Positions 26,852 through 36,047 of a DNA stretch of 64,000 nt are shown in pieces. Source of the DNA: Sphingomonas yabuuchiae (GTDB lineage Bacteria > Pseudomonadota > Alphaproteobacteria > Sphingomonadales > Sphingomonadaceae); the NCBI RefSeq assembly GCF_014199595.1, contig NZ_JACHNX010000006.1, forward strand, positions 148,137 through 212,136, read 5' to 3'. The position numbers were made by a program, and so were the translations under genes. Within the stretch, counting starts at the first letter, position 1. Each line of letters opens with the position of its first letter. The notes under the pieces were generated by a model. The model worked only from the letters and a program-made list of their open reading frames with translations. It was not told where the DNA came from and made no database searches.

Positions 26852-28123
26852 TTAAAGATCCTTTGCCAGGCGGACGCCGGTGAACTGCCAGCGTTGATGG
26901 GGGTAGAAGAAATTGCGGTAACAGGCGCGGGCATGGCCCCGCGGCGTCGCGCAGCTGCCGCCGCGCAGGACGAACTGCCCGTTCATGAACTTGCCATTAT
27001 ATTCGCCGACCGCGCCCTCGACGGGGTGGAAGCCGGGATAGGGGCGATAGGCGCTGCCGGTCCATTCCCAGACATCGCCGAAAAAGGCCGGGCCGCCCGA
27101 GGAAGGGCGCGGCTCGATCGCGCCCGCGCGGTCCAACTGGTTGCCGCCCGATGCGTCGAACGACGCGGCCGCCGCTTCCCATTCGAATTCGGTCGGCAGT
27201 CGCGCGCCCGCCCAGGTGGCGAAGGCATCGGCCTCGTAGAAGCTGACATGGGTGACCGGCGCGGCGGGGTCGATCGGACGCCGCCCGTCGAGCCCGAACC
27301 GGGTCCAGCCGCCGTCGCGCTGTTCCCAATAGAGCGGCGAGGCGATGCCCTCGCTCTTCACCCAGGCCCAGCCGTCCGACAGCCAGAGCCGTGCGTCATG
27401 ATAGCCGCCATCGTCGATGAACTGCATCCATTCGGCATTGGTGACGGTGCGGTCGGCCATGGCATGGCCCTGAAGCAGCGCCTGATGACGCGGCCCTTCG
27501 CAATCGAAGGCGAAGCCCTGCCCGTCATGGCCGATCTCGACGATCCCCGCCCTGCCCTCGATCCAGCCGATCGGACCGGGCATGGCGACGGGGGCTTTCG
27601 GCTCGGGCGGATGGATTGCCGGTTCCAGCGGGTTTTCCGAGAACAGATGCAGGATGTCGGTGACGAACAATTCCTGATGCTGCTCCTCATGGTGACAGCC
27701 CAGCGCCACCAGTTCGAGCGCCTCGGCGGGCAGGTCGGGCAGCGCCGCCAGCAATGCGGCATCGACATGGGCGCGATAGGCCCGCACCTCGTCCAGCGTC
27801 GGCCGTGTGATCATCCCCCGGCGATGGCGCGCATGACGCTTTCCCTCCGCCTCGTAATAGCTGTTGAAGAGGAAGGGGAAGCGCGGGTCGTGCAGGCCGT
27901 AACCCGGCACATGGTCGCGCAGCACGAAGGTTTCGAAGAACCAGGTGGTATGCGCCATATGCCATTTGGCGGGCGAAGCGTCCGGCATCGACTGGACGGT
28001 CGCATCGGCATCGGACAGCGGCTCGGCCAGCGCCAGGGTCAGCGCGCGGACCGAGCGATAGCGGGATGCCAGAGAATCGGCAGGTGTCAGGGTCGCCGCA
28101 GAGGACGGCACAAGGGTCGGCAT
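26852..28123 (-). CDS. egtB: Ergothioneine biosynthesis sulfoxide synthase EgtB
   Basis: Non-heme iron enzyme that joins hercynine to cysteine or gamma-glutamylcysteine and oxidises the sulfur. 423 residues: an N-terminal DinB-like domain with iron histidines (WHMAHTTWFFE near residue 54, HHEEQHQE near 143) and a C-terminal formylglycine-generating-enzyme-like domain (LPTEFEWEAAAASFD, FGDVWEWTGSAY, FVLRGGSCATPRGHARACYRNFF). Absence of egtA/egtC nearby would fit the cysteine-using alphaproteobacterial type, an inference. Confidence 0.95.
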   Translation of the reverse strand: MPTLVPSSAATLTPADSLASRYRSVRALTLALAEPLSDADATVQSMPDASPAKWHMAHTTWFFETFVLRDHVPGYGLHDPRFPFLFNSYYEAEGKRHARHRRGMITRPTLDEVRAYRAHVDAALLAALPDLPAEALELVALGCHHEEQHQELFVTDILHLFSENPLEPAIHPPEPKAPVAMPGPIGWIEGRAGIVEIGHDGQGFAFDCEGPRHQALLQGHAMADRTVTNAEWMQFIDDGGYHDARLWLSDGWAWVKSEGIASPLYWEQRDGGWTRFGLDGRRPIDPAAPVTHVSFYEADAFATWAGARLPTEFEWEAAAASFDASGGNQLDRAGAIEPRPSSGGPAFFGDVWEWTGSAYRPYPGFHPVEGAVGEYNGKFMNGQFVLRGGSCATPRGHARACYRNFFYPHQRWQFTGVRLAKDL

Positions 28124-28162
28124 TGGGCGCTCCCCGGGATAGCGGGAAACGCGGTCGGCCCC

Positions 28163-28726
28163 TTACCGTACCATGCGTGCCCCTCCTGGAACCCAAAGAA
28201 CGTCCGATGCGCCGCTTTGGTTCATCGTGCGCGCAGCGACAAAAAGCCAATCCGACAATCGGTTGAGATAGGCGAGCGCGGGCGGGTTGATCGCCTCCTG
28301 CCCGGCCAGCGCCACGGCGGCGCGCTCGGCCCGCCGGGCGATGGCGCGCGCCAGATGCAGATGCGCTGACGCCGCGCTGCCGCCAGGCAGGATGAAGCTG
28401 GTCAGCGGGGACAGCGACGCGTTCATCGCGTCGATCTCCGCCTCCAGCCGCGCGACCTGCTCGGGAATGATGCGAAGCGCCCCCTCCACCTCTCCGGGCG
28501 TGGCAAGATCCGCGCCGAGGTCGAACAGATCGTTCTGGATCATGGTCAGTCGCTCGGTGAGCGGCCCCTCGACTGACAGCAAGGCCACGCCGATCGCGCT
28601 GTTCGCCTCGTCCACCTCGCCGATCGCGACCATGCGCATATCCGCCTTGGAACGGCGCGATCCGTCGACCAGCCCGGTCGTGCCTTCGTCGCCGGTGCGG
28701 GTGTAGATTTTCGTCAGCTTGACCAA
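28163..28726 (-). CDS. Cob(I)yrinic acid a,c-diamide adenosyltransferase, PduO type
   Basis: Transfers the adenosyl group from ATP to cob(I)alamin, giving coenzyme B12. 187 residues; TTG 28726 is the apparent start. N-terminal [11 protein letters not shown] is the ATP-binding signature of PduO-type enzymes, with [12 protein letters not shown] [11 protein letters not shown] and [11 protein letters not shown] next, and C-terminal [16 protein letters not shown] closing the fold. It follows the HIG1-like gene by four bases and precedes egtB by 39 bases. Confidence 0.92.
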   Translation of the reverse strand: MVKLTKIYTRTGDEGTTGLVDGSRRSKADMRMVAIGEVDEANSAIGVALLSVEGPLTERLTMIQNDLFDLGADLATPGEVEGALRIIPEQVARLEAEIDAMNASLSPLTSFILPGGSAASAHLHLARAIARRAERAAVALAGQEAINPPALAYLNRLSDWLFVAARTMNQSGASDVLWVPGGARMVR

Positions 28727-28730
28727 GGGA

Positions 28731-28958
28731 TCAGGTCCGCCCCGCCATGAACAGCAACAGCACGACCACGGTGATCGCCAGCGCCTGGAAGAAGATGCGC
28801 TGCTGCATCATCCGGTTGGACTTGAGCTGCGACGCGGTCGGCCCCTCGCCCTTTGCCTCGGCGGTCGCCTCCTGGAGAAAGGTGATGATGCCGCGCACCA
28901 GCGCGACCAATGTGGCGAGCATCGCCGCGATCAGCAGGATCACGAGAAAAGTGGTCAT
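28731..28958 (-). CDS. HIG1-type twin-transmembrane protein
   Basis: 75 residues from ATG 28958. Two hydrophobic segments (about residues 4-25 and 56-72) flank a polar loop, and the loop plus second helix read KSNRMMQQRIFFQALAITVV, the pattern of bacterial HIG1-domain proteins. These small membrane proteins assist or tune respiratory supercomplexes. It lies between gluQRS (10-base gap) and the adenosyltransferase in a tight operon. Confidence 0.85.
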   Translation of the reverse strand: MTTFLVILLIAAMLATLVALVRGIITFLQEATAEAKGEGPTASQLKSNRMMQQRIFFQALAITVVVLLLFMAGRT

Positions 28959-28968
28959 GCCCTTGAGC

Positions 28969-29820
28969 TTACGCCTCCCCCAGCCGAAATCCAGCGGGAA
29001 GCATATTGCGCCGCAGCGCATCCGCCAGCGCGCGGCCGTCCTCCCCCGCCTCGCGCATCGCCGCCAGGGCGGGCGCACCGTGCCGTTTGGCCAGACGCTG
29101 GCCGTCCGTGCCGACGATCAGCGGGTGGTGGTGATAGAGCGGCGTCGGCACGTCCAGCAGCGCCTGGAGCAATCGGTGGACATGGGTGGCGTCGAACAGA
29201 TCGACGCCCCGAACCACATCGGTCACGCCCTGCGCCGCATCATCGACTGTCACCGCCAGATGATAGCTGGCGGGCGCATCCTTGCGCGCCAGGATGACGT
29301 CGCCATGGGCGAGCGGATCGGCGACGACCTCGCCCGCATATTCGTCCTGCCAGGTCAGCGGCCCGGCGCGCTCGACCGCGCGTGCCATGTCCAGCCGCCA
29401 GCTATGCGGCTCCCCCATCCGCGCGGCGCGCGTCTCGGGCGACAGAGGGCGGCACGTCCCCGGATAGAGCGGCGTCGCGCCATGCGGCGCGGACAGGCTG
29501 GCGGCAATCTCGGCGCGGGTGCAGAAACAGGGATAGAGCAGGCCGGCCAGCCGTGCCTGCGCCGCCGCATAAAGGTCCAGCCGCTCGGACTGGAAGGACA
29601 GGTCGTCCCATTCCAGCCCCAGCCATTCCAGATCGCGCAATATGGCATCGACATGCTCGGGCCGACTGCGCGTGCCGTCGATATCCTCGATCCGCAGCAG
29701 GAAGCGCCCGCCCCCCGCACGCGCCAGATCGAACGCACGCACCGCCGACAGCGCATGGCCCAGATGCAGCCGCCCGGTCGGGCTGGGCGCGAAACGCGTG
29801 GCGCGTGGCGCTCCACTCAT
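28969..29820 (-). CDS. gluQRS: Glutamyl-Q tRNA(Asp) synthetase
   Basis: Attaches glutamate to queuosine 34 of tRNA(Asp). 283 residues from ATG 29820: it contains only the class I catalytic core of GluRS, with FAPSPTGRLHLGHA (HIGH-type HLGH at 19-22), RIEDIDGTRSR, and the KMSKS-like GQRLAKRHGA, and lacks the anticodon-binding domain, which separates it from GltX. CFCTRAEI supplies part of the zinc site. It heads the minus-strand operon. Confidence 0.93.
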   Translation of the reverse strand: MSGAPRATRFAPSPTGRLHLGHALSAVRAFDLARAGGGRFLLRIEDIDGTRSRPEHVDAILRDLEWLGLEWDDLSFQSERLDLYAAAQARLAGLLYPCFCTRAEIAASLSAPHGATPLYPGTCRPLSPETRAARMGEPHSWRLDMARAVERAGPLTWQDEYAGEVVADPLAHGDVILARKDAPASYHLAVTVDDAAQGVTDVVRGVDLFDATHVHRLLQALLDVPTPLYHHHPLIVGTDGQRLAKRHGAPALAAMREAGEDGRALADALRRNMLPAGFRLGEA

Positions 29821-29930
29821 CGCCCGCCCTCTTGACCGCGATTCCAATAGCATGTTCTCATACGCCCGAGTGTCATAGCCATGTCACGCGCTTGCGCGAA
29901 TAGCGTCGGCGTACATCGATGGGAGGAGCT

Positions 29931-30497
29931 GTGTTTCATCCCGATTTGATCCGACACCCGGACAGTTGTCCGGCGCTCGTACTGAATGCGGACTATACGC
30001 CGCTGTCCTATTATCCGCTGTCGGTCTGGCCCTGGCAGACCGCAGTGAAGGCCGTGTTCCTCGACCGGGTGGATATCGTCGCCCATTATGAGCGCGAGGT
30101 GCGCAGCCCGACCGCCAAGGTCAAGCTGCCCTCGGTCATCGCGCTCAAGCAATTCGTGAAGCCGTCGCAATTCCCGGCCTTCACCCGTTTCAACCTGTTC
30201 CTGCGCGACCGCTTCTCCTGCCAATATTGCGGATCGCACCGCGACCTGACCTTCGACCATGTCATCCCGCGCGCGCAAGGGGGGCGGACGACCTGGGAGA
30301 ATGTCGTCACCGCCTGCGCGCCCTGTAACCTGAAGAAGGGCGGACGCACCCCGCGCCAGGCCGCCATGCCGCTGCATATCGAGCCGATCCGCCCGACAAA
30401 CTGGCATTTACAGGAACATGGCCGCAGCTTCCCGCCCAATTATCTGCATGAAACATGGCACGACTGGCTCTATTGGGACGTTGAGCTGGAAGCGTAA
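29931..30497 (+). CDS. HNH endonuclease family protein
   Basis: 188 residues. GTG 29931 is chosen because GGGAGG precedes it at a good distance and the protein then begins with FHPDLIRHP, as in relatives; the ATG at 29919 lies inside that ribosome site. The HNH/zinc unit is CQYCGSHRDLTFDHVIPRAQ, then NVVTACAPCN, with four zinc cysteines and the DHV catalytic His. The N-terminal PALVLNADYTPLSYYPLS is typical of a widespread chromosomal HNH group of unknown task. Confidence 0.9.
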   Translation: MFHPDLIRHPDSCPALVLNADYTPLSYYPLSVWPWQTAVKAVFLDRVDIVAHYEREVRSPTAKVKLPSVIALKQFVKPSQFPAFTRFNLFLRDRFSCQYCGSHRDLTFDHVIPRAQGGRTTWENVVTACAPCNLKKGGRTPRQAAMPLHIEPIRPTNWHLQEHGRSFPPNYLHETWHDWLYWDVELEA

Positions 30498-30514
30498 CGA
30501 AGCGGGAGTGTCGA

Positions 30515-30973
30515 ATGCGTGGATGGGCAAGGGGCCTGATCAGCCTGGGATTGATGGCACTGGCCGCCACCACCACCGCCTGTGGCAAAAAGGCGGAGAA
30601 CCGCGCCGAAGCCGACCGCGCCGCCGCCAAGGCGGGCTTCGTTCCGCCCTCCGTCACGTCCCGCGTCGACTTCGGCAGCATGATGGCGCGCCGCTTCCGC
30701 GAACTGGACCGCGACGGCAACGACATCATCACCGCCGATGAAATGCCCACGACCAATTCGCGCCTGTGGGAGCTGGACCGCAACAAGGACGGCGAGATCA
30801 CCGAGAGCGAGTTCTTCGAGGGGATGCTGGCGCGCTTCGACCGGATGGACCTGAACCGCGACGGCACCGTCACCTCCGAAGAACGCGAGGCATCGCGCAC
30901 CGAACGGCCCGCGACACCCGCCAATCCGGTCGCGACCGGCGCGAACGCGACCCCGCCGGGGAATGCGAACTGA
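30515..30973 (+). CDS. EF-hand lipoprotein
   Basis: 152 residues. MRGWARGLISLGLMALAATTTAC is a lipoprotein-type signal with a cysteine at the expected site. Three Asp-rich loops follow: DRDGNDIITADE, DRNKDGEITESE and DLNRDGTVTSEE, each fitting the 12-residue EF-hand calcium loop. The tail is Pro/Ala/Thr-rich. Likely a periplasmic calcium-binding protein. It starts 17 bases after the HNH gene. Confidence 0.88.
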   Translation: MRGWARGLISLGLMALAATTTACGKKAENRAEADRAAAKAGFVPPSVTSRVDFGSMMARRFRELDRDGNDIITADEMPTTNSRLWELDRNKDGEITESEFFEGMLARFDRMDLNRDGTVTSEEREASRTERPATPANPVATGANATPPGNAN

Positions 30974-31050
30974 CGCCACGGCGCCCGGTACGGAGGACCT
31001 AGGCAGGCCCGACACCATGCGTCAGATTATGCGGATTGGGGGGCATGATC

Positions 31051-32309
31051 ATGCGCAAGCTATGGATGACGGTGACGCTGATGGCCTGCGCAACCACGCT
31101 GTCGGCCCAGGAACCCCAAAAGAAGCCGCCCTTTGCAGATCGCCTGGCGCAGGCCCGATCGCATTTCAGCGTCGACGCCACCGGACTGCACGGCCCAGGC
31201 GCCACGACCATCGCCGATGCCGTCACCAAGGCGCGCTATGTGATGATCGGCGAGGATCATCTGTCGCGCGAAATCCCGATGTTCGCGCGCGGCCTATGCG
31301 GTCTGATGGCGCCGGACGGGCTGCGCGCCTTTGCCGTCGAGACGGGGCCCGAGGCCGCTCGGATCGTCAACGCCCATCTCCGCCGCCCCGACCGGGTCGC
31401 GCGCCTTACCGCGTTCATGCAGACGCATCCCGATGGCATGGCCTTCCAGAATGGCCGTGACGAAAGCGACATGGCGGCCGATTGCGCCAAGATGGCCGGG
31501 CCCGACTTCGCGATCTGGGGCCTGGACCAGGAATTCTTCGGTGCGTCGGGCTTTCTGCTCGAACAGATGCAGGCCGCACACCCCGGCCCCGTCGCCCACA
31601 CCGCGATCGCACGGCTGGTCGAGCTCGACCGCGCGGCCAGCCAAAAGGCCATGGCATCGGGATCGGTCGGCGATCTGCTGATCTTCACGATCGGCGAGGC
31701 CCAGCTGGCCGACGCGGACGCCGCCATCCGGCGCGACGGCGGGCAGCGGGTTCGCGAGCTGTTCGACAGCCTGGTCGAGACGCGTGCCATCTATCTGGGT
31801 CAGAATGACGATGGCTATGCCTCGAACGGACGCCGTGCCCGTCTGATGAAGCGGACGCTGGTGAGGCATCTGGCCGAGGTCCCCAAATCGGCGCGGGTCC
31901 TGTTCAAGTTCGGCGATCTCCACGCCGCCAAGGCATCAACGGGCTCGACCAGCGAGACCTGGGCAATTTCATCGCCGAACGCGCCGAGGGCGAAGGCGCC
32001 GAGTCGCTGCACATCGCAGTCTATGGCGCCAGAGGCGTGCATGCCCTTTACAACGGCGTGGGGCGGCAGGTGCGGACCGAGCCCTTCGTCATGACCGACG
32101 ATGCGGACTATGCCTGGCTCAAGGACGCGCTGGGCGGGCTCGACGGCGGCTCTTCCGAATGGATGCTGGTCGATCTGCGCCAGCTTCGTGCCCATCCACC
32201 CAAGGATATGCCGCCGACATGGCGCAAAAAGAGCCTGCAATTCGACCTGCTGGTCGTCGCGCCAACGCTGACCCCGTCGACATTGATGGGATCCCAGGCG
32301 ACTCCCTAG
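31051..32309 (+). pseudogene. Frameshifted exported ChaN/erythromycin-esterase-like protein
   Basis: Signal peptide MRKLWMTVTLMACATTLSAQ, then RYVMIGEDHLSREIPMFARGL and FAVETGPEAARIV, the GE-x-H and ET patterns of the ChaN/TIKI and erythromycin-esterase-like superfamily. The first frame is good up to HAAK at 31930-31932; it then turns into Ser/Pro/Arg-rich nonsense ending at 32094. From GGC 31932 the adjacent frame reads GINGLDQRDLGNFIAERAEG and continues sensibly to TAG 32309. Adding one G to the GG at 31932-31933 restores one ~420-residue protein. It is either a real null mutation or a sequencing error. Start 31051 is chosen for the G-run ribosome site. Confidence 0.75.
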
Positions 32310-32428
32310 CCGTGACCAACCTTAGGTCGAGGCGCAATATCCCGTAATTACCGCGCCTAGATATTATACCAAAATTACCGTCCGCAATCGGTTGACGCCT
32401 GCCCTATTGCGTTGCAGCAATAGCGCCC

Positions 32429-35104
32429 ATGACGACCCTGCCTCCGATCGCCAACAATGCCGATATCCGCTTCCTGGGCGCCCAGCTCGGCGATGTGATC
32501 CGCCGTTATGGCGGCGACGCGCTGTTCGAGGCGACCGAGGCGATCCGGCGTGCCTCGGTCGATCGCTATCGCGGGCTGGGCGAGGACGGGTCGGTCGACC
32601 TGCAACTGGAGAAACTTGCCCTCGACGAGACGCTGGATTTCGTGCGCGGCTTCATGCTCTTCTCGATGCTCGCCAATCTGGCCGAGGACCGGCAGGGCAT
32701 TGCGCGCGAGCCGGGCACCGACATTGCCGAGGTGCTGGCGACGCTGTCCGAACAGGGTATCGACCGCGAGGCCGCGATGGAACTGCTGGCGCAGGCGCTG
32801 GTCGTCCCGGTACTGACCGCGCACCCGACCGAGGTGCGGCGCAAGAGCATGATCGACCACCGCAACCGCATCGCCGAACTGCTGGCGATGCGCGATGCGG
32901 GCCGTGACGTCACGCCCGATGGCGACGATGTGGACGCGGCGATCGGCCGCCAGATCGCACTTCTCTGGCAGACGCGCGTGCTGCGCCGCGAGCGGCTGTA
33001 CGTCACCGACGAGGTGGAGACGGCGCTGTCCTATTTGCGCGACGTGTTCCTGCCGGTACTGCCCGCTTTGTACCAGCGCTGGGACAAGGCGTTCGGGGCG
33101 CGCGTGCCCGCTTTCTTACGCCCCGGTTCTTGGATCGGCGGCGACCGCGACGGCAATCCCTTCGTCACCGCCGAGTCGTTGACCACCGCGCTCGCCCAGG
33201 CGGCGGACGCGGTGCTGACCCATTATTGCGAGGGGGTGCATGCGCTGGGTGCCGAGCTGTCGATCTCGACCGGCCATGTGCAGGTGGACGAGGCGGTGCT
33301 GGCGCTGGCCGATGCCAGCGGCGACGAGGCGCTGAGCCGCTCGGACGAGCCCTATCGCCGCGCGCTGTCGGGCATTTATGCGCGGCTTTCGGCCACGCAT
33401 CAGAAGCTGACCGGCAAGACCCCGCCGCGCCCCGGCCGCCTGACCGGCGAACCCTATCCCGACCCAAAGGCGCTCCGCACCGATCTGGTCGCGATCGCGC
33501 GGGGGCTGGCCGCACAGGGCGACGGGGCGCTGGCGAGCGGCGGCGCGCTCGGGCGGCTGATCCGCGCGGTCGAGACGTTCGGCTTCCACCTCGCCACGCT
33601 CGACCTGCGGCAGAATTCGGCGGTGCATGAACGCGTCGTCGCCGAGCTGCTGAAGGTCGCCGGGGTCGAGGCGGATTATCTGGCCCTGGACGAGGAGGCG
33701 CGCGTCGCGCTGCTCCGTCGCGAACTGGCCAATGCCCGGCCGCTGTTCAGCCATTATGCCGACTATTCGGACGAGACCCGCTCCGAACTGGCGATCGTCC
33801 AGGCCGCCGCCGATGCCCATGCCACCTATGGGCCGAAGTGCATCACCAACTATATCGTCTCGATGGGCAAGTCGGTGTCCGACCTGCTCGAAATCAATCT
33901 GATGCTGAAGGAATTCGGCCTCTACCGCCCCGGCGAGCCCGCCACCGCCGCAATCATGGCGGTGCCGCTGTTCGAGACGATCGAGGATCTGGAGGCAGGC
34001 CCCGAGATCATGCGCGCCTATTTCGCGCTGCCGGAGATCGCCGCGATCGTCCGCGCGCGGGGCCATCAGGAGGTGATGATCGGCTATTCGGACTCGAACA
34101 AGGATGGCGGCTATCTGACCTCCACCTGGTCGCTGTCCAAGGCGTCGAGCGCGTTTCGCCCGGTCTTCGACGATCTGGGCGTCAGGATGCAGCTGTTCCA
34201 CGGGCGCGGCGGCGCGGTCGGGCGCGGCGGCGGCAGCGCCTTTGCCGCGATCCGGGCCCAGCCGCATGGCACGGTGCAGGGCCGCATCCGCATCACCGAA
34301 CAGGGCGAGGTGATCGCGGGCAAATACGGCACGCGCGATTCGGCGCTGACCAATTTGGAAGCCATGGCGTCGGCGACGTTGCTGGCCAGCCTGGAGCCGG
34401 ACCGGCTGTCGGCGGCGGACACCGCGCGCTTTACCGCCGCGATGGAGGAACTGTCGGCGACCGCCTTCTCCACCTATCGCGGGCTGGTCTATGGCACCGA
34501 GGGTTTCCGTACCTTCTTCCGCCAGATGACCCCCATCGCCGAAATCGCGGGCCTGAAGATCGGCAGCCGCCCGGCCAGCCGCAAGAAGTCCGACGCGATC
34601 GAGGATCTGCGCGCCATCCCCTGGGTGTTCAGCTGGGCACAGGCGCGCGTCATGCTGCCGGGCTGGTACGGCGTCGGCACCGCGATCGCGAATTTCGAAG
34701 ACAAGGCGCTGCTCGCAGAGATGGCGAAGAGCTGGCCCTTCTTCGCCGCAACGCTGGCGAATATGGAGATGGTGCTGGCCAAGTCCGACATCGGCATTGC
34801 GCGGCGCTATGCCGGGCTGGTCGAGGACGAAGCCCTGCGCGATGCGATCTTCGGGCGAATCCATGACGGCTGGCACCGCGCGCGCGACGGCCTGTTGACC
34901 GTCACCGGCCAGACACGCCTGCTGTCCGACAATCCGGCGCTGGAGGCGTCGATCCGCCTGCGCCTGCCCTATATCGAGCCGCTCAACCTGTTGCAGATCG
35001 AACTCATGAAGCGCCACCGCGCAGGCGAGGACGATCCGCGCATCGGCGAGGGCATCCTGTTGTCGATCAACGGCATCGCCACGGCGTTGCGCAACAGCGG
35101 GTAA
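32429..35104 (+). CDS. ppc: Phosphoenolpyruvate carboxylase
   Basis: Carboxylates phosphoenolpyruvate to oxaloacetate, refilling the citric acid cycle. 891 residues, full length. The catalytic histidine motif TAHPTEVRRKS is near residue 131, and the second signature VMIGYSDSNKDGGY and the glycine loop FHGRGGAVGRGGGS are intact. The C-terminus ends in NGIATALRNSG, as in the family. The OsmC gene follows after five bases. Confidence 0.97.
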   Translation: MTTLPPIANNADIRFLGAQLGDVIRRYGGDALFEATEAIRRASVDRYRGLGEDGSVDLQLEKLALDETLDFVRGFMLFSMLANLAEDRQGIAREPGTDIAEVLATLSEQGIDREAAMELLAQALVVPVLTAHPTEVRRKSMIDHRNRIAELLAMRDAGRDVTPDGDDVDAAIGRQIALLWQTRVLRRERLYVTDEVETALSYLRDVFLPVLPALYQRWDKAFGARVPAFLRPGSWIGGDRDGNPFVTAESLTTALAQAADAVLTHYCEGVHALGAELSISTGHVQVDEAVLALADASGDEALSRSDEPYRRALSGIYARLSATHQKLTGKTPPRPGRLTGEPYPDPKALRTDLVAIARGLAAQGDGALASGGALGRLIRAVETFGFHLATLDLRQNSAVHERVVAELLKVAGVEADYLALDEEARVALLRRELANARPLFSHYADYSDETRSELAIVQAAADAHATYGPKCITNYIVSMGKSVSDLLEINLMLKEFGLYRPGEPATAAIMAVPLFETIEDLEAGPEIMRAYFALPEIAAIVRARGHQEVMIGYSDSNKDGGYLTSTWSLSKASSAFRPVFDDLGVRMQLFHGRGGAVGRGGGSAFAAIRAQPHGTVQGRIRITEQGEVIAGKYGTRDSALTNLEAMASATLLASLEPDRLSAADTARFTAAMEELSATAFSTYRGLVYGTEGFRTFFRQMTPIAEIAGLKIGSRPASRKKSDAIEDLRAIPWVFSWAQARVMLPGWYGVGTAIANFEDKALLAEMAKSWPFFAATLANMEMVLAKSDIGIARRYAGLVEDEALRDAIFGRIHDGWHRARDGLLTVTGQTRLLSDNPALEASIRLRLPYIEPLNLLQIELMKRHRAGEDDPRIGEGILLSINGIATALRNSG

Positions 35105-35109
35105 AAGCG

Positions 35110-35514
35110 GTGGCGGATTTCGTCGTTCATTACGAGGGCGGCCTGCGCTGTCATGTCGCCCATCCCGATAATGGCGCGGTGCTGGTCATGGACGCGTCGC
35201 AGGAACTGGGCGGGCGCGGCGAGAATTTCTCGCCCAGCGACCTGCTGTCGGTGTCGCTGGGCGGCTGCGTGCTGAGCATCATGGCGATGGCGGGCCGCGT
35301 CGCCGGACTGGAACTGGCGGGCGCGACGGCGACAGTGACCAAGCAGATGGGCAATGCGCCGCGCCGGATCACGACGCTAGGCGTCACGGTCCGGGTGCCG
35401 GGGCGATATGATACGGCGCAGCGCAAGCGATTGGAGGCCGCAGCGGCCGCATGCCCGGTTCATGCGGTACTGGGAATCGACGCGCCGATCGCCATTATCT
35501 GGGACGAAGAGTGA
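35110..35514 (+). CDS. OsmC family peroxidase-like protein
   Basis: 134 residues starting at GTG 35110. The two redox cysteines are in SLGGCVLSIMAMAGR and AAAACPVHAVLG, as required for thiol-dependent hydroperoxide reduction in OsmC/Ohr proteins, and SPSDLLSVSLGG precedes the first. It is most like the YhfA subgroup. Tight spacing behind ppc suggests a shared transcript. Confidence 0.92.
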   Translation: MADFVVHYEGGLRCHVAHPDNGAVLVMDASQELGGRGENFSPSDLLSVSLGGCVLSIMAMAGRVAGLELAGATATVTKQMGNAPRRITTLGVTVRVPGRYDTAQRKRLEAAAAACPVHAVLGIDAPIAIIWDEE

Positions 35515-35558
35515 TTCTCGTTATTCCTCCCTTGCAAAGGCGAGGAACAGGCCTGAAC

Positions 35559-35915
35559 CTACCGCCTCTTCTGCCGCGCTTCCTCCGCCGTGAACCCCTC
35601 GACCATCGCGCGGAAGGTCGCTTCCGCCACATCCGGGCTTACCCCCTGCGTCGCGGCCTTTTCCCGGATGCGCGTCAGAATTTGCCGAATCCGCGCCTCG
35701 TCCCGCACGGTCGCGGCGGAGGTCTTGAAGCGCCCGGCCTGCGCCACATAGCGCGACCGCTCGGCCATCAGGCGCAGAATTTCGTCGTCGATCCGGTCGA
35801 TGTTGGTGCGCACTTCACCCAGAGTCCGGCAGCAGGGCGTGGCAGGCACCTCTGCCGGGGCGGGCGCGGATAGTAGGATGGCGAAAAGCGTGGAGCAAAC
35901 GGGCAACAGGCGCAT
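35559..35915 (-). CDS. Exported AroQ-type chorismate mutase
   Basis: 118 residues. An N-terminal signal peptide (MRLLPVCSTLFAILLSAPAPA) precedes an AroQ helical domain: RTNIDRIDDEILRLMAERSRYVAQAGRFK, with the Arg, Lys and Glu ligands in place, and DEARIRQILTRIREKA. The reaction is chorismate to prephenate. A periplasmic copy cannot feed cytosolic Phe/Tyr synthesis directly; exported mutases occur in a range of proteobacteria with uncertain purpose. Confidence 0.88.
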   Translation of the reverse strand: MRLLPVCSTLFAILLSAPAPAEVPATPCCRTLGEVRTNIDRIDDEILRLMAERSRYVAQAGRFKTSAATVRDEARIRQILTRIREKAATQGVSPDVAEATFRAMVEGFTAEEARQKRR

Positions 35916-36047
35916 CCGGAATCTCCGACATGGACGGATATCCGGCCCGGTAGGGCCGCATTTCTTTCGCCGCCAGTGACATCGCCGTCACGTTGAGGTG
36001 ATCCGATGCCTGCCCTTCCAAGGGAGGAATGAGTCGGATAATCCGCC

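Noticed and set aside
31051..32094. Reading the first frame of the ChaN-like gene as a complete protein
   Set aside because: The last ~50 residues are Ser/Pro/Arg-rich nonsense while the adjacent frame continues the domain, so a frameshift explains it better.
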